In this document: positions 1 through 6,550 of the stretch, piece by piece
How positions within the stretch are numbered: the first letter of the stretch is position 1
How the letters are laid out: each line of letters opens with the position of its first letter
Source of the DNA: an uncultured Bacteroidales bacterium
Lineage (GTDB): Bacteria; Bacteroidota; Bacteroidia; Bacteroidales; UBA932
Assembly: GCA_902461985.1 (NCBI GenBank)
Contig: CABQAB010000041.1
Coordinates: 1-10,452 of the forward strand
DNA length: 10,452 nucleotides
Reading direction: 5' to 3'
The notes under the pieces: model-generated
What the model saw: only the letters and a program-made list of their open reading frames with translations
Databases searched by the model: none
Told to the model about the DNA's origin: nothing
Position numbers and translations under genes: made by a program

Positions 1-1
1 C

Positions 2-2239
2 AGCGTTTCAAAGCGTATCTTGCGAATGCTCTCCGATGAGTACAGGGACGTGCGCATGGGATGGGGAGACAATGCGACCGACCTCGGCGGCAATTACGAC
101 TGGCTGGATGGAGTAAGCCGCACAGGCTTTTCACACAAGCATACGGTAGGACTTTCCGGCGGAACAGAAAGGACCAACTACCGTGTGAGCGTGGATTACC
201 GTTATGCAAACGGAATAGACATCCGTTCCGACAGGCGCGAGTACGGCGGACGAGCATCAGTCAACCACAAGACCAAAGGCGGGCTTATGGAGTTCAACGT
301 GAATCTTGCTCCCCGCGTGGTATACAGCAACAATGCTGACTGGAGTGTTTTCAGCAAGGCACTGGATGCCAATCCGACAACACCTCTGATGAATCCTCTC
401 AACCCTTCGAAATACTACGATTTCCTTGGACAGATAGCGGGGTCAAATCCGGTTGAGTATCAGTTGCTTGAAAAAGACAAGACAGATACAAGGATGCTGG
501 ACTGGGATGCCACGGCCAGGCTCAATCTGCTTCCTCTGCTTGCGAACAATCCTAATCTGCCGATTACGCTCAATACACAGGTAACATATTCCGACAGGCA
601 GTATAGCTATGACAGTTCAATATTCAAACCGTCTTCCACTACCGGCTCAATCAACGCCGGCCGTACAGGAAGCGCGGTCCGCAAATATGATCTGAACAGG
701 CAGGAAAATGTTGAATGGCTCACCAATTTTACAGGCTCTTTCGGACTCAACAATGTCAAACTGCTTTTAGGCTATAGTTACAGCTACTATCAGAACAGCG
801 GATTCTCTGCTGAAAACCAGGATTTTGCCAATGATGCCGTAGGTGCCGACAATCTCGGTACCGGTGAATTTATGGCCAAGGAGGGTGAAGTCGGCATGAA
901 CAGTTACCGCAACAGCAGCAAACTCATTTCCTTCTTCGGCCGCGTGAGTTACGACTGGGACGGAAAATATCTTATGACAGCATCTCTCCGCCGTGAGGGC
1001 TCGTCCAAATTCGGAGCGAACCACAAATGGGGCAACTTCCCGGCAGTGTCGGCTGGCTGGCGAATCAGCAGGGAACGCTTCATGGAAGGGACGAAGGGAT
1101 GGCTTGACGAGCTGAAACTGCGTGCAGACTATGGTGTCACAGGAAATCAGGAGTTTGCCAGCTACCAGTCTATCCCTACAATGACCGGCTACGGCTACTA
1201 CCTTGTCGATGGCGAGTATATGCAGGTGTGGGGAACTGAAAACAACGTAAATCCGGATCTGCGTTGGGAGAAGAACAAGAACTGGAACATAGGTCTGGAT
1301 TTCGCTCTGTTCAACAACCGCATCACCGGCTCGCTGAGCTATTTCAACCGTCGTTCCGAGGATTTGCTGGGAACCTATTTCGTGCCTATTCCGCCATACA
1401 CCCACCAGAACATATTTGTCAATGTGGGCACGATGGCAAACCAGGGCTTTGAGTTTGAACTCAATTTCATCCCTGTGCAGACAAGCAGGTTTACCTACGA
1501 TTTCAATATCATAGGCTCGACCATGAAAAACGAATTCGTAAGTTTCAGCAACTCGGAATTCGTGGGAAGCGACTATTCCAATCAGGTGGCTGTAGAGGGT
1601 CCGTTCCTTGGCTATACCCTCCAGCGCATAGAGGCTGGGCAGTCGATAGGAAACTTCTACATGTGGAAATATGCCGGTATCAATGAGCGCGGAGAATGGA
1701 TTGTCCAGGATCAGAACGGATATTTGATTGAGCTGTCCCAGGCGACCGACGAAGACCGGCAGATTGTGGGCAATGGTCTTCCGAAGTTTACCATGAGCAC
1801 CACCCATCATTTCCGCTGGCGTGACTTTGACCTGTCTTTCTTCTTCAGCGGGGCTTTCGGCTTCCAGATATTCAATATCCACGATTATTTCTACGGTACA
1901 CGCAAGTTCAACGGCAATGTGCTCAAAAAGGCCTACGGCAAAAACTTCAAAGTCTCTGCCACTTCCCCGCATGCTGTAACCGACTACTTTCTTGAGGATG
2001 GAGATTATTTCAAACTGGACCAGCTGTCATTGGGATACACCCTGCACACTCCGAAAGCACGCTACATGGACGGGCTGCGTATCTTCGGCACCGTCAACAA
2101 TGTATTTACGCTTACAAAATTCTCCGGTGTCGATCCTTCCAAATACAGTGTGAACGGACTCGCCCCGGGAGCAAGCGGCAGCCGGAGCTACTACCCTTCG
2201 ACGCACCAGTTCATCTTAGGAGTACAGCTTGATTTCTAA
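2..2239 (+). CDS. SusC-type TonB-dependent outer-membrane transporter, 5'-truncated by the window edge
   Basis: This is the C-terminal roughly 745 residues of a SusC/RagA-family transporter, which imports oligosaccharides across the outer membrane using TonB energy. The frame is open from base 2, so the gene starts outside the window. The signal peptide, N-terminal carboxypeptidase-regulatory-like domain, TonB box and most of the plug are missing (family members are usually near 1000 residues). Visible family signatures are DWLDGVSRTGFSHKHTVGLS with the following SGGTERTNYRVS at the plug-barrel transition, GVTGNQEFASYQ, NPDLRWEKNKNWNIGLDF, and the terminal FILGVQLDF, which ends in the phenylalanine typical of barrel proteins. 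Many alternating aromatic beta-strand segments fit a 22-strand barrel. A SusD gene follows 48 nt downstream, the standard pairing. The family call is secure; the transported glycan cannot be read from the sequence. Confidence 0.95.
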   Translation, partial: SVSKRILRMLSDEYRDVRMGWGDNATDLGGNYDWLDGVSRTGFSHKHTVGLSGGTERTNYRVSVDYRYANGIDIRSDRREYGGRASVNHKTKGGLMEFNVNLAPRVVYSNNADWSVFSKALDANPTTPLMNPLNPSKYYDFLGQIAGSNPVEYQLLEKDKTDTRMLDWDATARLNLLPLLANNPNLPITLNTQVTYSDRQYSYDSSIFKPSSTTGSINAGRTGSAVRKYDLNRQENVEWLTNFTGSFGLNNVKLLLGYSYSYYQNSGFSAENQDFANDAVGADNLGTGEFMAKEGEVGMNSYRNSSKLISFFGRVSYDWDGKYLMTASLRREGSSKFGANHKWGNFPAVSAGWRISRERFMEGTKGWLDELKLRADYGVTGNQEFASYQSIPTMTGYGYYLVDGEYMQVWGTENNVNPDLRWEKNKNWNIGLDFALFNNRITGSLSYFNRRSEDLLGTYFVPIPPYTHQNIFVNVGTMANQGFEFELNFIPVQTSRFTYDFNIIGSTMKNEFVSFSNSEFVGSDYSNQVAVEGPFLGYTLQRIEAGQSIGNFYMWKYAGINERGEWIVQDQNGYLIELSQATDEDRQIVGNGLPKFTMSTTHHFRWRDFDLSFFFSGAFGFQIFNIHDYFYGTRKFNGNVLKKAYGKNFKVSATSPHAVTDYFLEDGDYFKLDQLSLGYTLHTPKARYMDGLRIFGTVNNVFTLTKFSGVDPSKYSVNGLAPGASGSRSYYPSTHQFILGVQLDF

Positions 2240-2287
2240 TGTTAAAATGGCATCCGGAAACGGCTTGCCGCAAAATCAACAATACTG

Positions 2288-4033
2288 ATGACACGAAAAA
2301 TAAGATATATGATAGCAGTCGCTGCACTGTATTCTGCTTCGGTGGCATGTACAAACCTCGATGAGGAACTTTTCAGTTCGGTGACGACGGGAAACTACTA
2401 CAACACTGCCCGCGATGTCAAACGAATGATTTTCAGACCTTTCGAGCATGCGTTCTGGTCGATTCAGAGCCTTTATACCCTAAACGAACTCAGTGCAGAC
2501 CAGCTCGTGACCGTGCAGCGTGACGGATGGTGGGACGACGGCGGTTCCTGGCGCAACCTTCACTACCATACTTACGACCGCACCAGCGAAGGACTGGAAG
2601 AACTTTATGCTCCGTGGCTGGCCGGTTTCCAGGGCGTGGGAGAATGTAATTTCGTGGTGGAGGAACTGAACCGCCTCGATCTGGCGAAATTCGGTTTCAC
2701 AGACAACCAGATAAGCAATTACAAGGCCCAGATAAGGGCGCTCAGGGCGTGGTTCTATCTCAGGCTTTTCGACACCTACCGCTATCTGCCGCTTGTGGTG
2801 AGTTTCTACGACCAGTCCCTGAATACAAAGGAGCAGGTGGAACCAAAAGTGATTTTTGACTTCATAGAAAAGGAACTGAAGGAGTCCCTTGACGGAATCG
2901 TCGAGAAAAGTGCCCTTGGAACGCAGTCCCAGCTTGAAGGGCTGTGGACCAAAGCGGGAGTGGCGTCAATGCTTGTGCGTCTTTATCTCAACGCTGAGGT
3001 CTATATAGGCGAGGAGCATTTTGAGGATTGCGAGACATACGCCAGGAATATAGTCAACGGAGAGTATGGTCCCTATAAGATCGCAGACCGTTGGGATGCC
3101 ATCTTCGACTGGGACAATGATACTTGCGATGAAATGATTTTTGGATTCCCGTCCAAGGGTGGATATACCTACTGGCACTATTCTTCATACATGTTTTGGG
3201 ATTCAGTTCCGCACAACTACAATCTTATCATAGGCGACACCAAGAGCAAGCCCGGCATCCACAACTGCAAATATGCGGCATCACCGAGCTACGACCTCTA
3301 CGGCAATCTCTATACCTACAGTCTCGGCATGCCCGTGCAGAAGTTCCGTAAATACCCGGGAGACTACCGCATGATAAATTACCGCAATCTCGACAACAGC
3401 AGGCGCGAGGGGATGTTCGTCTATGGCTATCTTGAATACAAAGACCCTCAGACAGGCCAGATGACGAAAAAGACTGCGCCTGAAAGAGCATACACGATTT
3501 ATATCCGTGATGCCATCGGGCAGTTCCAAGGTACTGATCCGGGGCAGTGGCCTTCCGACAAGGCCAGCAATATGAGAAACGGCGACCACAACTCCGGATG
3601 GCACTATGTCAAATATCCTCTCTACCCAGACGGAGAAGAGGGACAGCTCGAAAGCGACTGGGCGGAAATCCGTCTTCCGGAGATCATCTATTCCCTTGCG
3701 GAATGTCTGCTGAGGAAAGGGGAGACCACTGAGGCCGCCGAACTTCTCAACGATGTGCGCAGACGTAATTATCCGGAGGCAAAATGGCCGGAGGTACTTT
3801 ACGCTCCGGAGGGAACGGCCACTCTCGACATGGACGAAATGCTTGACGAGTGGGGACGCGAGTTCTTTGCCGAAGGACGCAGAAGGATTGATCTGATCCG
3901 CTTCGGCAAATTCTCGTCCGGACGCTGGTGGGACAAGACTGCCGATGCCGACGACCACTGGCAGATCTTCCCTCTGACCAATTATGTGCTCAATCTTGAC
4001 CACTCTCTCAAACAGGTTCCGGGATACAATTGA
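2288..4033 (+). CDS. SusD/RagB-family surface glycan-binding lipoprotein
   Basis: The product is 581 residues, a typical SusD length. SusD proteins form the lid on the SusC barrel and deliver glycan to it. The N-terminus is a lipoprotein signal with lipobox SVAC (acylated Cys21). The N-terminal SusD-like region and TPR-type helices include ALRAWFYLRLFDTYRYLPLV at residues 151-170, matching the conserved SusD helix. Near the C-terminus are LLNDVRRRNYPE and WGREFFAEGRRRIDLIRFGKF-like residues, equivalent to the family's 'VR.R' and 'E...EG.R..DL.R' motifs, and the protein ends in QVPGYN, close to the common terminal 'QNPGY'. The ATG is the first in frame and directly precedes the signal peptide; there is no Shine-Dalgarno, as is normal in Bacteroidota. 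A 48-nt gap follows SusC and a 15-nt gap precedes the next lipoprotein, supporting one transcript. Ligand specificity is unknown. Confidence 0.96.
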   Translation: MTRKIRYMIAVAALYSASVACTNLDEELFSSVTTGNYYNTARDVKRMIFRPFEHAFWSIQSLYTLNELSADQLVTVQRDGWWDDGGSWRNLHYHTYDRTSEGLEELYAPWLAGFQGVGECNFVVEELNRLDLAKFGFTDNQISNYKAQIRALRAWFYLRLFDTYRYLPLVVSFYDQSLNTKEQVEPKVIFDFIEKELKESLDGIVEKSALGTQSQLEGLWTKAGVASMLVRLYLNAEVYIGEEHFEDCETYARNIVNGEYGPYKIADRWDAIFDWDNDTCDEMIFGFPSKGGYTYWHYSSYMFWDSVPHNYNLIIGDTKSKPGIHNCKYAASPSYDLYGNLYTYSLGMPVQKFRKYPGDYRMINYRNLDNSRREGMFVYGYLEYKDPQTGQMTKKTAPERAYTIYIRDAIGQFQGTDPGQWPSDKASNMRNGDHNSGWHYVKYPLYPDGEEGQLESDWAEIRLPEIIYSLAECLLRKGETTEAAELLNDVRRRNYPEAKWPEVLYAPEGTATLDMDEMLDEWGREFFAEGRRRIDLIRFGKFSSGRWWDKTADADDHWQIFPLTNYVLNLDHSLKQVPGYN

Positions 4034-4048
4034 TAAAACTGAAACGAT

Positions 4049-4846
4049 ATGTTGAAAAAATTTAAACTTTTCGCAGCTCTCATTGCGGCACTTACGGCCT
4101 TGTCCGGCTGTCATGATGAGAAGGAACTGATTATAATCGACAAGAACACGCCCCTCAAGGTCTCTGCCCTGTATGTGATGGGAGATGCCAGCGCAGCAGG
4201 CTGGGATTTGGGCGCAGGTCTTGAAATGGACCCTGTGCGAGGCACAAACGGTGTATTTACATGGCAGGGGTGGTTGAAGCCTGGATGGTTCATTTTCAGT
4301 CTTGACAACAATTCGTGGAACAAGATGATCAGACCGATGGTCGAGAACAGTCCGGTAGGCCTGGACCCTGTCGTCAATGAAACATTCGAATATCCGACTT
4401 CCGCCAACACCAACTGGCTCGTGAGAGTGCCAGGTACCTATCATCTTACTGTAGATGTGCCTAACCGCACATTCAGCAGCGAATATGTAGGTTCAGATTC
4501 AGGGGAGAGATATGAAACCCTGTACCTTCTCGGCGATGCGACTGTGGCAGACTGGAATCTGGGCTCAGCCATCAGCATGAACAAGGTCGAAGGAGATGAC
4601 GCTGTGTTCACCTGGGAAGGCCATCTGAAACCGGGATGGATGCTTTTCAGCATTGAGAATACATCTTGGGACAAGCTGGTGAGACCTATTGTCGCGGACA
4701 CGCCTGTCGGTCTCGACCCTATAGTTGAGCAGCCGTTCGACTATCCTACGGACAAGGACACCAACTGGCTCGTCCAGGAGGAAGGAAATTACTTCATTAC
4801 CGTAAATATGACAAAATTCACTTTCAGCAGTGAATATGTAAAATAA
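4049..4846 (+). CDS. SusE/SusF-type outer-membrane lipoprotein with two tandem glycan-binding-like modules
   Basis: This 265-residue lipoprotein has lipobox LSGC (Cys21) followed by HDEKE, an acidic stretch that resembles a Bacteroidota surface-export signal. The mature protein consists almost entirely of two homologous modules at about residues 41-147 and 158-264. Each begins LY(V/L)(M/L)GDA...(G/D)W(D/N)LG, continues with TW(Q/E)G.LKPGW, S(L/I)..(N/T)SW.K..RP and P(V)GLDP(V/I)V, and ends (D/N)TNWLV...G.Y..TV....F(T)SSEYV. This is the SusF/SusE-type fold known from the Bacteroides starch system, where such modules bind glycan at the cell surface. Its place directly after susD matches susE. 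It is shorter than typical SusE/SusF proteins and lacks an obvious N-terminal Ig-like spacer. Binding is inferred from family. Because no amylase-type gene (GH13 or GH97) lies in the window, starch should not be assumed as ligand. Confidence 0.88.
   Translation: MLKKFKLFAALIAALTALSGCHDEKELIIIDKNTPLKVSALYVMGDASAAGWDLGAGLEMDPVRGTNGVFTWQGWLKPGWFIFSLDNNSWNKMIRPMVENSPVGLDPVVNETFEYPTSANTNWLVRVPGTYHLTVDVPNRTFSSEYVGSDSGERYETLYLLGDATVADWNLGSAISMNKVEGDDAVFTWEGHLKPGWMLFSIENTSWDKLVRPIVADTPVGLDPIVEQPFDYPTDKDTNWLVQEEGNYFITVNMTKFTFSSEYVK
4169..4840 (+). repeat. Tandem duplication of the SusE/SusF-type module within one gene
   Basis: The two modules (4169-4489 and 4520-4840) are homologous over about 107 codons each and repeat with a period of 117 codons (351 nt). 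DNA identity persists in places: a 16-nt exact match at 4407-4422 and 4758-4773 encodes TNWLV, and TTCAGCAG(C/T)GAATATGTA closes each module with one silent difference. This supports descent by internal duplication. A third, more diverged copy of the same module lies at 5888-6205 in the next lipoprotein. Confidence 0.85.
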
Positions 4847-4851
4847 TAACC

Positions 4852-4986
4852 ATGCAAATTTACAAATCTCCGCTGTTGATTACATTCGGATGCAGCACTG
4901 AAAACGGGGTGATGATGTCAGCCCTCAAAAATGACAACACCAATATTTACATCGGCATAGGTGACTCGGACGAAGAGTTCGCATAA
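4852..4986 (+). CDS. Small hypothetical protein, 44 residues
   Basis: An ATG-initiated ORF of 44 codons plus TAA fills the gap between the two SusE/SusF-type lipoprotein genes. It starts 5 nt after the previous stop codon and ends 19 nt before the next start, spacing that fits an operon member better than chance. The product has Y4 and P7 in MQIYKSP, a short hydrophobic stretch around residues 8-12, one cysteine (C14), STENGVMMS at 15-23, and an acidic tail GDSDEEFA. It has no signal peptide or transmembrane helix. The layout resembles short Bacteroidales proteins with an N-terminal 'Y..P' and a Gly/acidic tail that I recall near fimbrillin and lipoprotein genes, but this is memory, not a search. 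No function is known to me. It could be a regulatory leader peptide, a small secreted or accessory peptide, or a spurious ORF. Confidence 0.5.
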   Translation: MQIYKSPLLITFGCSTENGVMMSALKNDNTNIYIGIGDSDEEFA

Positions 4987-5005
4987 GCCATAAATAATTA
5001 TAATC
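4987..5005 (+). promoter_or_regulatory. A/T-rich translation leader of the fimbrillin/SusE-F fusion gene
   Basis: The 19 bases between the small ORF stop and the ATG at 5006 end in TAAATAATTATAATC, with no GGAGG-like Shine-Dalgarno. A/T-rich, weakly structured leaders of this kind are the usual translation-initiation context in Bacteroidota. It supports ATG 5006, which is followed directly by a lipoprotein signal peptide. Confidence 0.45.
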
Positions 5006-6526
5006 ATGAAAACCAATAAATTGATTGCGGCAGCACTTCTGCCCCTGCTTTTCTCCTGTGCAAAGGATAACCGTCCTGACGGAAACGGCGGCAATGATAA
5101 TCAGAAACAGGAATTTTCAATAACCGTAAGTCCTCAGACTGCCAAAGCCGGCTATGAGGACGGCAAGGGTGTAGTGTGGATTCCGGGAAGGAGTGCGTCT
5201 ATACTTGCCGACGGCTCAGCTCCAATAGCTTCCTCTGCACTTTCGACAATTTCGGACGACAAGTTTTCTGCGACTTTCACTTTCGAGGCAGAGGAAGGAA
5301 CCTATCGCCTTTTCTATCCGTACAACGGAGCTTCATCTTACGACAACTATTGTGTCGATGTTCCTTTAGTCCAGAACCAGCTTTCCGAGGGAAATTCCGC
5401 CGACATCATAGCTGTCCTTGCAGACGAAGACGTGCAGCTCTCAGCCGGAAATCCCGAAGTCGGAGGTTTGACCTATCATGCAGTCGGCTCCTACCTGCGC
5501 TTTCTCGTCTATAACGAAGCACCGGAAGGCGGCAGCCTGATTCCTGTGGCCGAAGACGAGGTCGTGGAGGCAATAAGGATTTCCGTGCCGGGCTCATCTG
5601 TGGCAGGTAAATACATTGTGAAGAACGACGGTACGGCGACTGTTTCTCAGCGCAGCGAGGGCGAAGTGCGCGTGAATCTTTCCACTCCGTGTGCCGTGGC
5701 CTCATCAGCTTCCTCGGCATCGCAGATTTATGCTGCCGTTCTTTGCGGAGACTACACGGGAGTGAACTACACCGTGGTTACCAACAAGAAGGAGTACAAA
5801 TTCACTTCTGCAGAAGCCAGATCATTCGTAAACGGCGAAATCAAGGATGTCGTCCTCAATCTTTCAAATGCTCCTATATGCAGGAATCTGTATTTGTTAG
5901 GAGATGCCACGGAGATTGGCTGGGCGGAAAACAACCATATTGAAATGGAGAACGTTGCAAATGGCATATTCTCCTGGGAAGGACATCTGAACCCTGGCTG
6001 GTTTGGCTTGAGCCTCGATAAAGACGGATGGGGCAACCAGCTGAGACCGGTGAAAAACGACAGCCCGATCGGTCCGACGGCCGTTGCTGATGACAAATTC
6101 GATGCTGTTGAAGTCACCGGAGACACTCACTGGCAGGTTAAAGTTGCTGGCACTTACAAACTTACCGTGAATATGTCCACTCTCACCTTAAGCAGCGAAA
6201 TGATAGAACCTGACGCTTTCCTCATGTGGGGTGACTTTAACAAGTGGAACTGGGATGAAGCTGTCACGATAGCCCGCGCTGAGGGTTCGGATGAATACAT
6301 CTGGCAGGGAGCTCTGGGTGAAGGCGGTGTCTATTTCCTTCTCAATAAAACGTATGACTTTATGCTGAGACCGGAGAAGACGGTGAATGTACAGGAACCA
6401 AAAGTTTTCACTGACAATCTTGATTTCCGTGCTATTGACACTCAATGGTATATATGGCCGGGCGGAAATTTCAGAATCACTCTTAACTGGAAAGCCCGCA
6501 CTGTCAAATTCGAGGTCGTAGAATAG
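5006..6526 (+). CDS. Lipoprotein fusing a fimbrillin-like domain to two SusE/SusF-type modules
   Basis: This is a 506-residue lipoprotein with lipobox LFSC (Cys18), followed by AKDN and a Gly/Asn-rich linker. Residues about 36-288 look like a fimbrillin/Mfa-type beta-sandwich domain: features include an early 'W.pG.s.si', F87-S-A-T-F, YRLFYPYNGASSY (100-112), VPLVQNQLSEGNSADIIAVL (119-138), AVGSYLRFLVYN, and a closing 'FVNGEIKDVVLNL'. Residues 295-400 form a clear SusE/SusF module (NLYLLGDATEIGW, FSWEGHLNPGW, LRPVKNDSPIGP, HWQVKVAGTYKLTVNMS, SSE). Residues 405-506 form a more diverged module (MWGDFNKWNW, YIWQGAL, MLRPEK, WYIWPGGNFRITLNW). It occupies the susF position and probably displays a glycan-binding module at the surface. 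The SusE-F part is secure; the fimbrillin assignment is by pattern only. No frameshift or junction is visible, so it is a single continuous ORF. It may be a non-polymerising adhesin-like spacer. Confidence 0.8.
   Translation: MKTNKLIAAALLPLLFSCAKDNRPDGNGGNDNQKQEFSITVSPQTAKAGYEDGKGVVWIPGRSASILADGSAPIASSALSTISDDKFSATFTFEAEEGTYRLFYPYNGASSYDNYCVDVPLVQNQLSEGNSADIIAVLADEDVQLSAGNPEVGGLTYHAVGSYLRFLVYNEAPEGGSLIPVAEDEVVEAIRISVPGSSVAGKYIVKNDGTATVSQRSEGEVRVNLSTPCAVASSASSASQIYAAVLCGDYTGVNYTVVTNKKEYKFTSAEARSFVNGEIKDVVLNLSNAPICRNLYLLGDATEIGWAENNHIEMENVANGIFSWEGHLNPGWFGLSLDKDGWGNQLRPVKNDSPIGPTAVADDKFDAVEVTGDTHWQVKVAGTYKLTVNMSTLTLSSEMIEPDAFLMWGDFNKWNWDEAVTIARAEGSDEYIWQGALGEGGVYFLLNKTYDFMLRPEKTVNVQEPKVFTDNLDFRAIDTQWYIWPGGNFRITLNWKARTVKFEVVE
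5888..6523 (+). repeat. Third and fourth SusE/SusF-type modules
   Basis: Two modules occur at 5888-6205 and 6218-6523. The first closely matches both modules of the upstream lipoprotein (shared LGDAT, W(E)GHL.PGW, RP.....P(V/I)G, G.Y.(L/I)TVNM, SSE). The second keeps only the framework (GD...W, W(Q)G, LRP, W...GG.(F)) and lacks the PVGLDP-type loop, suggesting changed or lost binding. Confidence 0.7.
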
Positions 6527-6540
6527 TCTGCCTAAATCCG

Positions 6541-6550
6541 ATGATAATGA
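6541..6550 (+). other. Start decamer ATGATAATGA of the GH27-like gene
   Basis: The decamer holds two in-frame ATG codons two codons apart (6541 and 6547). The identical decamer opens the GH20 gene at 8001-8010. Neither copy has a Shine-Dalgarno. The second ATG begins MKKYYG, a more usual signal-peptide start, so 6547 is a serious alternative. Confidence 0.5.

Noticed and set aside
1..40. Possible frameshift at the left edge, since another frame reads QRFKAYLANALR and then stops
   Set aside because: The frame from base 2 reads through with a SusC-like 'KR...ML..EYR' sequence leading into the conserved region, so the gene is simply truncated by the window.
767..1972. A 401-codon open frame on the minus strand opposite the SusC gene
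   Set aside because: Its translation has no recognisable domain or sensible hydrophobic pattern, and the + strand SusC motifs cover the same bases. It stays open because the SusC frame rarely uses TTA, CTA and TCA, the complements of the stop codons.
3281..4444. A 387-codon open frame on the minus strand spanning the SusD end and the SusE-like start
   Set aside because: It crosses two well-supported + strand genes and the gap between them. The translation is low in recognisable features, so it is treated as a shadow.
4169..4846. Calling the two-module lipoprotein a starch-binding SusE
   Set aside because: The module family fits, but no starch-active enzyme lies in the window and the neighbouring enzymes point elsewhere, so neither the gene symbol nor the ligand was assigned.
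4858..4888. Bacteroidota-type promoter with TACATTCG resembling the -7 TAnnTTTG element
   Set aside because: The -7 match is imperfect, there is no TTTG at the -33 position, and the site lies inside the small ORF of an otherwise continuous operon.
4847..5005. Terminator or RNA element in the largest gap
   Set aside because: I found no GC-rich hairpin followed by a T-run. The small ORF explains most of the space.
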